A stretch of 64,000 bases of DNA from Gonocerus acuteangulatus (lineage: Eukaryota > Arthropoda > Insecta > Hemiptera > Coreidae), in assembly GCA_946811695.1 (NCBI GenBank), contig OX328123.1:36321660-36385659 (forward strand), given 5' to 3'. This document shows, piece after piece, positions 31,839 through 42,970 of this stretch (position 1 is its first letter; each line of letters opens with the position of its first letter). Both the position numbers and the translations under genes were made by a program. The notes under the pieces are model-generated. The model did no database searches. It was not told where the DNA came from and worked only from the letters and a program-made list of their open reading frames with translations.

Positions 31839-31940
31839 TATGTAATCAATTACATGCTATGTACATTTGTCATGTACGGCACATGTAGAAAATAAAAATA
31901 AACTCCCTTCCTTAAGGGTTACTTAGGGTAGGAAATAAAT
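31501..31940. repeat. Large inverted repeat, 100-bp arms with one mismatch
   Basis: Arms 31501-31600 and 31841-31940 are complementary at 99 of 100 positions by my reading. They include TAAGTAACCCTTAAGGAAGG and CATGTGCCGTACATGACAAA. The 240-bp spacer is two (AT)n tracts around a segment with GGCTTGGTTCTAAAAGGGCC, which recurs inverted at about 33045-33135. Open frames across this region are IY-repeat artefacts. This might be a MITE with long arms, but I see no target duplication because both sides run into AT repeats. Confidence 0.92.
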
Positions 31941-31945
31941 AAATA

Positions 31946-31947
<2 letters not shown>

Positions 31948-32028
<81 letters not shown>
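31948..32028. repeat. (AT)n microsatellite
   Basis: Pure AT dinucleotide tract of about 80 bases next to the large inverted repeat. Confidence 0.95.
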
Positions 32029-32031
<3 letters not shown>

Positions 32032-32196
32032 TGATGTTATTTTTCGTCGCTGGGATAGTATTTTTGGATGGAACGGGATTTTTCTCCAGCGGTGGTACTC
32101 CTCCCCACTTCTTAAAAAATGTCAAATTAAATCTTAAAGAGAATGGAGATTATAGGCGCCACGACAGGAAACTGTATCCCAAGCGGAACTAGCTTT

Positions 32197-32303
32197 TTAG
32201 CACTTTCCTCCGAAGGAAAAAAGCTATTAAGGTTGCAGTCATGACGGAATTTTTCAAAAATTTCTTCAAATCTTTATCGATCCTACCTTGTAGAAACCAA
32301 AAG
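32197..32303 (-). mobile_element. Helitron-like element, subfamily B, 3' end (minus strand)
   Basis: On the minus strand the segment ends CCTTCGGAGGAAAGTGCTAA at 32197, after TTCCGTCATGACTGCAACC and GGTAGGATCGATAAAGATTT-like sequence, as at 535-646. Confidence 0.65.
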
Positions 32304-33154
32304 AGTCCGTCACGCAGGAGCTGCATAACAAAACACTTTCCTCTGAATTTGGGTAGAGTAGACTGCTTTCCAGAATAATTTGCTTAAAATATCTTTTATA
32401 AATAAAATAAAAACATGAATAGTTCTCATTTAGTTTTGTAATGAGTAACTGTTCAATTATTAATTTTGTAATTAATTAACTTCCTGAGTTATGTTTATGC
32501 ATGGTACCTACTACACTACTTAATAAATACACAAAAACTTCATATTTTCGTCTTTTTATCTGACGCAGGAACAGTATACAGTCTCCCTAGTGATAGAAAG
32601 CGCTCTTTGTGGCGGATTTGCGAACCTACGTCCGGCGGGCTAATTCTATTGAAATATATATTACAAAGTAAACCCCCTTTTCCGATTAACCGATTTAGCT
32701 AATTTTTACAACACTTCTTTCTCATGGAAAAATACGGCGTGCATTGTCAAATTAGTGTTTTGGATCCGGGGTAACCCCCCCCCCCCCTTCGGGTTGACGG
32801 ATTTTGTTGGTTTACGAACTCGTTCAATCGTTTGCTAGTTGAACGCTATATACCAAGTTTTGTGACGAAAAAACAAAAACTATGGCTACTATCGTGTTAA
32901 CAGACACACACATCAATTTTTTCATATTTTGTGTTTTTTATGTACTTCCCTTAAAATACTTGCAAAAAAACAAATATACAGGTATATATGTATATAAATT
33001 TATGCATCTATATGTATATTATAAAAATATATATAGTATTGATATATATTTGGTTTTATGCAAGAATTGCAAGGGAAATAGATCAACAAAACAAAATATG
33101 GAAAAATTGACATTGGCCTTTTTAGAACCAAGCCACAGATATATACTAGTATAA

Positions 33155-33160
<6 letters not shown>
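32304..33160 (+). mobile_element. Helitron-like element, subfamily B, plus orientation
   Basis: 5' terminus AGTCCGTCACGCAGGAGCTG at 32305, inverted repeat CACTTTCCTC at 32334-32343, then the C-rich AACCCCC... blocks, CGAACTCGTTCAATCGTTTG and GTGTTAACAGACACACA. A diverged inverted pair (about 32907-32985 and 33050-33120) replaces the usual pure (AT)n. The 3' hairpin end is not found. Confidence 0.6.
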
Positions 33161-33206
<46 letters not shown>

Positions 33207-33337
33207 GGATGGAACGGCATTTTTCTCCAGCGGTGGTACTCCTTCTCACTTCTTCCTGGAATATTTCGATGGGTTCATCTCCATCTTCTTCAGCCAGGTA
33301 CTTGATGTTTCTTCCTTGGTGGTAGCCAAGGGAATGA

Positions 33338-33675
33338 CATTTTTCTCGATCTGGGCGCCTTTTCTCCTTTCTAGCCCCAGTATCGGTGGACCAATGATGT
33401 TGAAGCTCCCTGGTGTAGTTGGGATTCTGTCCGTTGGTAGCGCTGATGGTTTGCGTCTTTTTTTCTCCTGCTTCTATTTTCCTCGCCGTAAGGTTTTGTA
33501 TGTTTGATGTTATTTTTCGTCGCTGGGATAGTATTTTTATTGATACTACTTTTATTAAAAAAAAAAAATTACTGGGGGTTGGGATTCTTCCCAACTACAC
33601 CAGAGAGCTTCAATATCATTGGTCCGCCGATACTGGGGCTAGAGAGGAGAAAAGGCGCCCATATCGAGAAAAATG
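33338..33675. repeat. Inverted repeat with 87-bp arms of coding-like sequence
   Basis: Arms 33338-33424 and 33589-33675 pair with about five mismatches. They contain GGGCGCCTTTTCTCC and CTAGCCCCAGTATCGG. The minus-strand frame across the left arm (33157-33594) reads through NYTRELQHHWSTDTGARKEK, low-complexity and charged, without a recognisable domain. A related segment starts at 32030 (TTTCGTCGCTGGGATAGTAT). Possibly an old transposon-derived gene fragment duplicated in inverted orientation. Confidence 0.8.
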
Positions 33676-33935
33676 TTTTGTTTTTTCGTCACAAAACTTG
33701 GTATATAGCGATCAACTAGCAAACGATTGAACGAGTTCGTAAACCAACAAAATCCGTCAACCCGAAGGGGGGGGGGGCGCCTATAATCTTCATTCTCTTT
33801 AAGATTTAATTTGACATTTTTTACGAAAGATCTAATTCTACCAATAACTCCTTCTACTCCTTTACTAATGACACGAGGGATATGGACATAAACGCTCCTG
33901 GATGAGGTAGTCCCTGCGAGAAGGATTAATTCTTG
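33676..33935 (-). mobile_element. Helitron-like remnants, minus orientation
   Basis: Contains the complement of the CGAACTCGTTCAATCGTTTG body segment (33720-33760) followed by the internal block and a decayed A-type 5' end (GACACGAGGGATATGGACAT, GTAGTCCCTGCGAGAAGGAT). Confidence 0.5.
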
Positions 33936-34138
33936 CAGTAAAGAGGAAAAACATTAAACAGGTGAAGTTCCTGCTCCAATCTCTATAAGGTTTATCACAC
34001 CGCATTACCTTTTTTTATTTACGAATTGTAATGGTGGGGATTTTTATCATAAACAACAACAAAATCTCATTTTAAGGAAAATCCCTTTCATTAACTTAAA
34101 TTCGCCAGTTTCACCTTTATTTAATAGGAAAAAATATG

Positions 34139-34140
<2 letters not shown>

Positions 34141-34196
<56 letters not shown>
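34141..34196. repeat. (AT)n microsatellite
   Basis: Pure AT tract followed by TGTCTGTTTGTGTGTG. Confidence 0.95.
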
Positions 34197-34198
<2 letters not shown>

Positions 34199-34295
34199 TG
34201 TTTGTGTGTGTACATATTAGTAATTTCTCAAAAAGTGCTTCATTTTCTTTTGAAATGGGGGGATCACACGTAGAAACAGTTCTTCAGAAAAAAAA

Positions 34296-35090
34296 GGTAC
34301 TTACGTATTAGCGTCAAAGCAGGTTAAAGAGTCGGGTCTCAGAGAACTGGATCTACACCGGGTCAGAGATCTGGATCAAGGAGTCAAATCAGTTTTCGCC
34401 AGTATGGCGACGGAATTATCAACGATTTATGTTAACAAGAGTTATGATATAACCTTTAGCCAGCGAAAACGCGTAGCACTTATATTTATTTAAATTTTAA
34501 CATCCATTTATTATTAACTACGAATTTTAGGACGGGTTATCTATAGGTTACCACCCTTTTCTAGCCAGGATAGGGGTGATGCCTTTTCTTTTTTCGAGAG
34601 AAAAGCCACCGCCCCTAGTGGGAATCGAACCCACGACCTTTGGCACGAAGTGTTAAGAGCTCACGCCTTAACTTATAGCAATAGCATATATTGCACTTAT
34701 ATTAATAGCATAATTGCTATGCATTTCCGCTCGCTCAAGGTTATATCTAAACTCTAGTCAATCCAACTCGTTGATAATATAGATCAAGGATGGTTTTTCG
34801 CTGGATAATGGACTGATAAACAATTTAGCATAGCTTCGAAACAGTAGCTTTCATCCTAGATATTCTGATGTCGCTATCTCGCACAGAAACTGAAATCGCG
34901 TAACAAAAAAAACAACAACAATTGCGTGGGTAAATAATGCACAAATGAATTGCGTTGAAAAGACAAAATTGTCTACAAGATGGTTACTATAAACACAATA
35001 GATGATGATATCTCTGATAGTGATTGACCAATAGAAATGCGCTATCCATGATCCAGATCTCTGAAAAAGACCCGCCTCTTTAACCTGTTT
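34296..35090. mobile_element. Foldback MITE, copy 2, inverted, carrying a SINE
   Basis: Starts GGTACTTACGTATTAGCG at 34296 and follows the 7316-7927 element in reverse orientation. Subtracting the SINE at 34486-34692 and its 10-bp duplication leaves about 580 bp, near the 612 bp of copy 1. The right terminus is lost: after CTCTTTAACCTG the sequence turns into a T run, so no target duplication can be read. Confidence 0.85.
34486..34692 (-). mobile_element. tRNA-Ser/Leu-like SINE nested in the MITE, exact TSD
   Basis: On the minus strand: TTAAGGCGTGAGCTCTTAAC, B box GGTTCGATTCC (34621-34631), shared body and TTAAAATTTAAATAA tail. A 10-bp duplication GCACTTATAT of MITE sequence flanks it (34476-34485 and 34693-34702). 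The 5' 20 bases differ from the family and resemble MITE DNA, perhaps from template switching at the 5' end. Confidence 0.9.
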
Positions 35091-35552
35091 TTTTTTGTTT
35101 TTTTTTAATTTACGTTGTCATAATAGATTTACGCGCCCAAATTTTCAATTTATTTCCCGTTTGTTGTTTAATTCATTACTAACCACAATAAGAATTATAT
35201 TAAATACAATTAAAATTTCTTAAATGTTATAATTTTATTGTAACATATGAGTCAGATTTTTTTATTATAATGCATAAATGTGGCACTAATGGCCTAAATG
35301 ACGTTGCACCGAAAAAATAAATAAAATACTGTGAAAATTAACTTACCATTTTTTGAAGTTCTTTACTTGAGAAGATTATTTATTTATTTCATTATAGAGT
35401 TCCGCAACTTAGGCAAAACAACTCTTTAAAAACAGTCAACTGAAGAGAAAATTATGTTTCTCATTTAAGCAAGTATGTATTTTCAGTTTTTAATAATTAT
35501 AGTCATAGTCAACATTGTTTACTTTGTGAACCATTTGTTTTTCTTAATGTAC

Positions 35553-35613
<61 letters not shown>

Positions 35614-36270
35614 TTCTACTTTGTTTTTTTTTTATAAATGCAAGGAAATAATTATTATTGCTGAACTTGAATAATAAATTGTAATTGATTAAACGTTCTT
35701 TACTGTCTGATTTTAGTCAACTGAAGAAAAGAAAATGATTAGCTATCCATTTTTACACGAAGTAAACAAATATAGTTTCTTCCCAATGTAATAGAATTGA
35801 TAAGGAAAAGATATGCAGTTAATCCCAGATGAAGATGAGTAACCAGCAACTAGGCATGTATTAAACATGACCGATCCTTTATTGAAGGTGCCTAACATAT
35901 GGTACTGATGTAACATTTAAATCAAAACTGTTTCAATTTAACGAGTTAAATACCTGTTGTATGGAAGGAAGGGAAAAAGGGAGCCGGCATTTTGTAAGAG
36001 CGACCCATGAGTCATACCAACATTACAAAAAATTGAAAGGCACTTATAATTCTTTGAAATATGAAATTGAAATGGTTTTCTGCAAAGTGTTGGCATGTTG
36101 AAAAGAAGATAAGAGGTGTTTTTGATCATTTAAATAAAACTTTACTCACCAACACTAAGCTGGATGCAGGAGTATTAATTAAAAAAACAACAAATTATAA
36201 CACAATACCAGAATGTATTAAAAATATGATTAAATTACAATACCATTAATTGTACAGTAAGAAGAAAAAT
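35091..36270. other. Intergenic DNA 3' of the first FABP gene
   Basis: Contains a SINE-type tail at about 35278-35330 (GGCACTAATGGCCTAAATGA, then CACCGAAAAAATAAATAAA) and an (AT)n tract at 35560-35612. The rest is AT-rich and holds no recognised gene. Confidence 0.5.
36214..36219 (-). terminator. Possible variant polyadenylation signal AATACA, FABP copy 1
   Basis: No AATAAA lies within 120 bases of the stop. A TTTTTAATACATTC block about 60 bases downstream of the stop is conserved in the second gene (55496-55501), which favours AATACA as the signal. Inferred from conservation only. Confidence 0.35.
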
Positions 36271-36278
36271 AATTACAG

Positions 36279-36689
36279 CTATTGGACTTTTTTGTAAATT
36301 CTTGTACAGACGATATCGCCGACGGAGAGGACCATCTTGCACTCGTCAGCTGTGAATTCCCTAATGATCTTGGACTCTTTGTCTCCCTTCTGGACGTGGA
36401 TGAGCTTGTTGTCTCCTTCTTGTGTGATGACTGACTTGACCTTCCTACCATCTGGAGTGTCCTCTTCGAACTCCTCGCCAAGCTTGAAGGTTGTCACGGT
36501 GTTCTTGAAGGTGGAGCTAGACTTGAGAGTGTAAGTTCCTTTGTCTTCGGTGAGTTCTACGACCGGCGAGACAGCGTTGCCCATCTTCCTAGTCACCATA
36601 CCCACACCGAGGGCCTTCATGAAGTCGTCGAAATTCTCGCTCTTGTCGAGCTTGTACTTGATGCCGAGGAAATCCTTGAGAGCTACCAT
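36279..36689 (-). CDS. Cytoplasmic fatty acid-binding protein (intronless), copy 1
   Basis: A 136-residue member of the FABP/CRABP (cytosolic lipocalin-like) family, which carries long-chain fatty acids inside the cell; in insects such proteins supply fuel to muscle and fat body. Residues 9-29 fit the family signature (YKLDKSENFDDFMKALGVG). The beta-barrel strands follow, and the carboxylate-binding residues are present: R110 in IIREF and R130/Y132 in CTRIYKK. Length is typical (130-137). No signal peptide. The start is MVALKDF at 36689, with AACATGG context; an upstream in-frame ATG at 36875 would add 62 basic residues unlike any FABP and is rejected. There is no intron, whereas FABP genes usually have two or three. 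The copy at 55564-55974 aligns without gaps at about 78% identity. Confidence 0.93.
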   Translation of the reverse strand: MVALKDFLGIKYKLDKSENFDDFMKALGVGMVTRKMGNAVSPVVELTEDKGTYTLKSSSTFKNTVTTFKLGEEFEEDTPDGRKVKSVITQEGDNKLIHVQKGDKESKIIREFTADECKMVLSVGDIVCTRIYKKVQ

Positions 36690-36870
36690 GTTGGCTGGAG
36701 ATTGGCAAGAACGCGGCGAAAGTCGAAAGGAGAGCTTCAACAAAAGCAGATGCGAACAGTAGCAAGACAAAGCTTCAACTGACTGGCTAGCCGACTCCCT
36801 TCTGCTCAGTGTTGCCGCTCGATAACACGCGAAAGGGAAATATTCTCTAACAAAATTCCCTACTTTCCTT
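36690..36870 (-). promoter_or_regulatory. FABP copy 1 upstream region
   Basis: Blocks shared with the second gene at nearly the same distances from the ATG: GTAGGGAATT (36854-36863; 174 bp upstream, against 175 bp) and GGCAACACTG (36807-36816; about 118 bp, against 115 bp). An arthropod-type initiator TCAGT lies at about 36778-36782 within CAGTCAGTTGA, predicting a 5' UTR near 90 nt. I see no TATA box. GGCAACACTG also resembles Drosophila core-promoter Motif 1, but the match is loose. Confidence 0.5.
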
Positions 36871-36994
36871 ATCACATTCCTACTTTTTCTTTACTTACTG
36901 ATCATTTCCTTCAAACTATTTTCGTTACTTTTCTTTGAATGAATGCAGTAATTTATGGTAATTACATTTTAAAAGAAACAATAATACTAATAAT

Positions 36995-37033
36995 AATATC
37001 TGGTTTATTATTCACCATAATAAACCAGATATT
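36995..37033. repeat. Perfect 16-bp hairpin at the edge of an endonuclease relic
   Basis: AATATCTGGTTTATTA (36995-37010) pairs with 37018-37033 around TTCACCA. The right arm encodes the first residues of the adjoining LINE fragment, so the left arm is an inverted copy of LINE sequence. Confidence 0.9.
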
Positions 37034-37410
37034 CTTATCATCGACAAGCATAATAAGACTGCTGATATAATTGATATCTCAGTGCCGAATGATGAGAATA
37101 TCCGGAAAGCATATGCCGGAAAGCTGCGAAAATATCAGACTTGGCCATTGAGTTAAAAGATCTAGATAAATTAGATTCCGCTAGAGTTACTGCAGTTATT
37201 ATTTCGACCAATGGTTCGATACCGAATACAACAACAGTCAGTGCCACCAAATATCTAAAATTGTCCGAGGAACACTTAATACTATCCCAGCAAGAAGTTC
37301 TACTCGACACAACGAGAATCGTAAGAAAATTTCTTAATAATTTGTTTACTGGTTGGAACTATCCCCCAGTAAAATATATATTGTCCAGTAATCTGAGAGA
37401 CCCCACCCCC
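37016..37410 (+). pseudogene. C-terminal restriction-like endonuclease fragment of an R2-like LINE
   Basis: The frame reads HNKPDILIID, then ADIIDISVPNDENIRKAYAG and KLRKYQ, loses one base near 37135, and resumes as DLAIELKDLDKL with VTAVIISTNGSIPNTT and LLDTTRIVRKFLN. The KPD...D spacing and the IDISVPND motif match the PD-(D/E)xK endonuclease carried at the C-terminus of R2/R4-type and related site-specific LINEs. No RT domain is attached. The upstream edge is a hairpin, the downstream edge ill-defined. It lies 0.3 kb upstream of the FABP gene on the opposite strand. Confidence 0.65.
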
Positions 37411-37475
37411 AATAATAATAATAATATAAAACCTCTCTATTATTATGGATAGAAACATATACGTTCACTATGCAA

Positions 37476-37732
37476 CATGGGCGTGTATAGGAAATATTTC
37501 AGGGGGGGCTGGGAAAATGTCGGTGGGGCCATTTTCGAGGGGGGGGGCTGGGACCATTTCCGGGGTCCCAGTTAACCGTTTTAGCCAATTAAAACGCTAT
37601 TACACCTAAAATTAAATTATTTAACTAAGTAATCTTATTTAATTTACTTTTTAAAGGTTTTAAGACACAATCAAAATTTCTGGGGAGGGGGGCTGCAGCC
37701 CCCCTCAGCCCCTCCCCTTATAGATGCCCATG
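37476..37732. mobile_element. Short MITE with CATGGGCGT ends, 257 bp
   Basis: Ends CATGGGCGTGTATAGG and CTTATAGATGCCCATG are inverted repeats. Flanks CTATGCAA (37468-37475) and CTATTTAA (37733-37740) agree at six of eight positions, compatible with a decayed 8-bp TSD. The interior is G-rich on one side (GGGGGGCTGGGA) and C-rich on the other. Same family as 48962-49037 and fragments at 42723-42760 and 47843-48045. Confidence 0.7.
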
Positions 37733-38783
37733 CTATTTAACAGTTTATTCTATTTTTTTATAATTATTTACCGGAGGCTGCACAGTGGGACGAATGACCA
37801 ATCTAGGTGGAAAAAAATCATGTTCGAAATTGATGAAACTGTTGTATTTATTGTAAAGGGAAGTAGTTCTTGGGACCGTATTCGAGGTTGTTTTGATTTT
37901 AGCAGGCGAATTCCAAAGTAAACACAACGCTGTAAATAGTATTTGATTCGACGGGTTACATTTGGTTTAAAGTATTCAATCTTTCAATTGAGCTCCGTAC
38001 ATCATCGTACTGATATTTTTTTCATTTTCAGTTTTTTATTAGTGAATATATACTGTTATTCAAGCAAGTGATTCTTCAAATAATTAATTTATAATTTGAC
38101 CCATTATTATAATTTTTGTTAACATGCTTTAAAATAAGGCATTTTTAAAACTTAAAGGACTTTCACTAAAAAGTACCTCAAAGTACCTCTGTGAAATTTT
38201 TGGTACAGGTTAATTAGAAGGTATATGATTCAGCTGCTTTCGTCTGCTTATGTGTTTTGTGGAAAATAAATTCTATTTCCGCGTAGGAAGCTATTTAGTA
38301 TTTGGTGAAATTGTAAGGATGTAGATTCAATATATATTGCCATATTTGGAAACGTTTGAGATAGTAAATATTATTCCAACGTTTTCAGCTACATTAAAGA
38401 TTCATTTAAAATAAAAAATTGCGAAAATGAAAATGAAATGGCACGAGGCTGGAAGATATCCGGACAGATTTATAATTGTAAATAATGATTGGCTAGACAG
38501 TATGTTCATGTTCGAATACTTGTTTCAAGAAATGTTGCCATCTACTTGTCTGTCGATTTCGGTCGCTCTATTAAACGATTCGATGACTGCTGTGCCTGAG
38601 GAAAGTTAAAGTTATTATAAAGTCACGCAGTACGAAAGAATTAGCATTCGCCATAGAAGAATCTTTTAGGAATTCGGTTAAGATTCGATGCTAAATCGTA
38701 TCAGAGAAATAGTTCAATCTCCCTCAGAATTTGCAACTCAAATGAAAATAATGATTTAGTGAAACTAATCATATGTGTCTTTT

Positions 38784-39560
<777 letters not shown>

Positions 39561-39859
39561 ATTCTAATAAAGAGGCCCTTGCTTTGATGGTAGACTACAA
39601 ATTAACAAAGCATACTTATATTAAAGCTCGAAAGCTAGCTCTAAGACAAGGCCATTTTATTTACCAATCATCCACCCCCCCCCCCCAAGAATCCAAACCC
39701 AAGGGTAATTGTCATCCTTAATCGTGTGATATGTCCGTTACTGAAACATTCGAAACCATAAACGTCCAGAGCATTGTAAGCCTCACAACTCAGGGACTTG
39801 TTTCAGCTCAAGAAGAAATTATTCAAAACCTTGTAGAGGTACTCAGACATGTATGAAAA

Positions 39860-40233
39860 AAGTCCGACTCGAAAATTGCTTCACAACATTTTTTTATAGA
39901 ACATTTAGTAAGGTTTCGAATAGTCGCCTTACACTTACCACTATTTTTCTACCGTTTTACGAAGAGATACAAAACTTATCATGCCTATTAAAAACATATT
40001 TCTTACTCCAATACTTCCTTTACTCCAAATGTAACCAAACTTTAAATATCTTAGTTTAGATGAAATTAAAACATGTAGAATACATATATATATAAAAATT
40101 TGAACCACCATTATGTTTTAATTCTATAGGTTCTGAAACGTAAAACTTACTAGTTGCCATTTCTGGATAGTGTCATGAGGTGAAACTAATAAGTGGTGTT
40201 TCTCCCCATAGGGGGAGGGAGGAACCCTGCTAA
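39860..40233 (+). mobile_element. Helitron-like element, subfamily A, internally deleted 374-bp copy
   Basis: Starts AAGTCCGACTCG at 39860 but jumps directly to the internal block (ACATTTAGTAAGGTTTCGAA), losing the 5' inverted repeat. It ends with hairpin CCCCATAGGGGGAGGG, GGAACCCTG and CTAA at 40230-40233. A second insertion in the same candidate transposon. Confidence 0.65.
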
Positions 40234-40499
40234 AGGAATATTATAAATTTGGTACATCGCCTTTACAAGCCTGGATCAGGTCAGTTGAGTGTTTTTATTT
40301 CAAGTCTATTGTTTAACTAAGACAAATATGTAGCTGTTGACTTGTTAATATGTGTCTTTACTACGCATTGATTGGAAAGCGCCTTAAAACATGTTATAAG
40401 TTCATCTTAAGTTGTTATTGTTCATTTGAATCTAGTTGCCGTGTCCATTTAAGTAATACAGATTTTTTTCCTCCTAGATTGCTCATTCGTCCCACTGTG

Positions 40500-41212
40500 G
40501 GCTGGGTGGCTTTGGCCCATGAGTTCCCTTACCACTAGAGGTGCTGGTTTTAGCATTTTCTTATGAAAAAATGTTTAGTACATTCCTTCAAATCAATCGA
40601 ACCAACTAGATACCGAAAATAAATTCGTTAAAATTTATATAAATATGTGTGACTTAACAGGACAGCGGCCAGAGTTTTTGTTTTTATGCCCGAAACTTGC
40701 ATTCTCATAACAAAGGGGGGATGAGGTTTAAATTTCTAATTTACTCATAGTGGCCGTAATTTTCTTATATTGTAAAGAAACTCCATATACCACTGTTATC
40801 CAATTTGAAAGATCTGTTTCAAAAGTAAACTAAATCGATCAATTAGGTGGAAGTATTTACTCCAGAACCAAATCATGAATATTCCAGTATCTTCATTGTA
40901 ACGGAACTCTCCATGCACATTGTGTTCAACAAATGAGCAACGTGTGTTTTTAAAAAAAAAACAAAATCGGCACATTAGAAGATGAGGCTTACTCTGGAAC
41001 AAAATCAAACCAAAATTTATAATTGAGTTATGAGTACATTAAAATTAGAAAATACCACAACTATTCATGATTATTAAGTATTTTTTGTATCTACAGAAAG
41101 CCTATATCAAGTAAATTATTCAGGAATATAACGTGCATTACCACCTTTCTAATCAATGTAGTTAGTAGTGCATGCTCCCGCATGACAGAATTTTTCTCTG
41201 GAAGGCAGTAGC
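40500..41212. other. No gene; decayed subfamily B-like DNA
   Basis: AACTAAATCGATCAATTAGG and ACTCCAGAACCAAATCATG near 40820-40880 resemble the complement of the B-type body. Otherwise AT-rich and unassigned. Confidence 0.4.
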
Positions 41213-41220
41213 CCTATACT

Positions 41221-41676
41221 TAGGTTTGCCATACATCCCGGATTGACCGGGACAGTCCCGGTATTTCGGTCTTGTCCCAGTATCTCGCCGGGTTTTATCA
41301 ATGTCCCGGAAAAGGCTGTAAAATGCATAAAGTAATTAATTTATGTTTTTAAGAATCATTTATGAATTTGTTACTTTTCTGCAATGAACATTTTTGAGTA
41401 CTGTGTCGATGAAATGAGAAGAATTCTAACTATAATCTGAGACCAAACACAGGAACTAGCAAAATTAACTATCAAACTTTTTTTTTTATTTCTAAAAAGT
41501 GGGTAGACTAACAATTTAGAGTTCCAGATTCCCCAATGCTGTTACTTGCTACGCTTAAAAAAAGCTTAAAACTCAACATTTTGCTTCTAATTTTTACCAA
41601 TTTTATTCCATCCCCCCATATGCCCATCTCATATTAATGTGTCCTGGTTTCACTCACCAAAAATATATCAAGCCCA
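41221..41676. mobile_element. Non-autonomous transposon, 456 bp, exact 8-bp TSD
   Basis: CCTATACT flanks both sides (41213-41220 and 41677-41684). The ends TAGGTTTGCCATACAT and ATATATCAAGCCCA are imperfect inverted repeats. The left subterminal part has GACCGGGACAGTCCCGG, a local palindrome. The 8-bp TSD suggests hAT; no transposase frame. Confidence 0.75.
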
Positions 41677-41684
41677 CCTATACT

Positions 41685-42079
41685 GGCCCTGAAAACCTGT
41701 TGAAACCCCTCCCAAAAATCTATGTTATAAACAAGTGTCCGTAAATATTTAAATAATAATCCTCTCCCCAATAGCACTCCTTTTTTTACATGTCAATAAT
41801 CCAGAAATGTGGTATTTTATTTTCTTCTAGTCTGTTTCATTAAAATCTCAGGTATTTGTTTTATATGAGATGAATAATTAATAAGTTGAGCATTAACAGT
41901 ATGTTGTAACTTCATGACTACTTATATTCTAAACCAATAATAAACTACTATATCAATTTTTTTTTCTTTATTTGTTATTAATGTAAATGTTCAGTTAATA
42001 CAAGAAAAAAAAATCGAATAATAACATTGATAAAATAATTTAATAAGCCATTTAAAACATAATTTATACATTCATAATG

Positions 42080-42154
<75 letters not shown>

Positions 42155-42970
42155 TATTAATTCAAGATCGCAGCAGTATTATATCATCAATTTATATCAA
42201 TTTTTAAAAATTGTTTATTCATCCTCTTGTTTATCTCAAAAGTAAAATGGCCTTTGAACATTATATAAGTTTCAATAATCTACAATTAAAAGAGTAATGT
42301 AACAAGGGAATTTTATATACTTCACATTGATTAGAGTCATTCTTCTTCAATTAATTGCTATATTTCTAGTATTATCAGCAGTTGATGGGGAAATCTAAAA
42401 GTATTGATGCATAAATATCAAAGAAGCCATCCTGTACTTGGCAATTTTTTTTTTATCAAACGAAGAAAAAAATCCTTCATTATTATTCAGGGTTTTCAAA
42501 ATTCAAATGACAACTATTTTTAAAAACTACATATTACGACAAGAGGAATTACAAGAATAACCTTTGGTCCAGTATTTTCCTGGTAGACAAATGGAGATTT
42601 GGAATGGAGGAACATGGGAGAGAAGCTCACTTTTATTACAGGCACACTACATTTAGATGGGCCTTTCAATGCATTTTGTTTAAGGATAAAATCAACCATA
42701 CTGGATCATGGTTGCTCTGTGACATTGGCGTATATAAGGGGGGCTGCATTCCCCCTTCACAAAACTTTCATTTACTCGGTAATAAAAACATTAAAAATAA
42801 ATTAAATAAAATCACTTGGCTGGGTGTAGCACCTGCGCACAGCCATGTTCTTTTGTTTGCAGCAGACCTATAGTATTTCAACCCCCCCCCCCCCAGAAAT
42901 CAATCAGAGATCGTATATTTTATGGAACAAAATGAAATCATTTGGGGATGCATTACCAGAAAAAAATAAC
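41685..42970. other. No gene; microsatellite and MITE fragment
   Basis: An (AT)n-(AC)n tract lies at about 42081-42153. TTGGCGTATATAAGGGGGGC near 42724 is one end of the CATGGGCGT-type MITE family. The frames at 42599-42873 run through that fragment. A C run lies at about 42882-42895. Confidence 0.5.

Noticed and set aside
33157..33594. 145-codon minus-strand gene
   Set aside because: Its C-terminal end is an A/T microsatellite translation, and the rest lies in an inverted repeat; kept only as a possible transposon-derived fragment.
36690..36875. N-terminal extension of the first FABP from an upstream ATG
   Set aside because: The 62 added residues are basic and unlike any FABP, the second gene has no counterpart, and the extension crosses the conserved promoter blocks.
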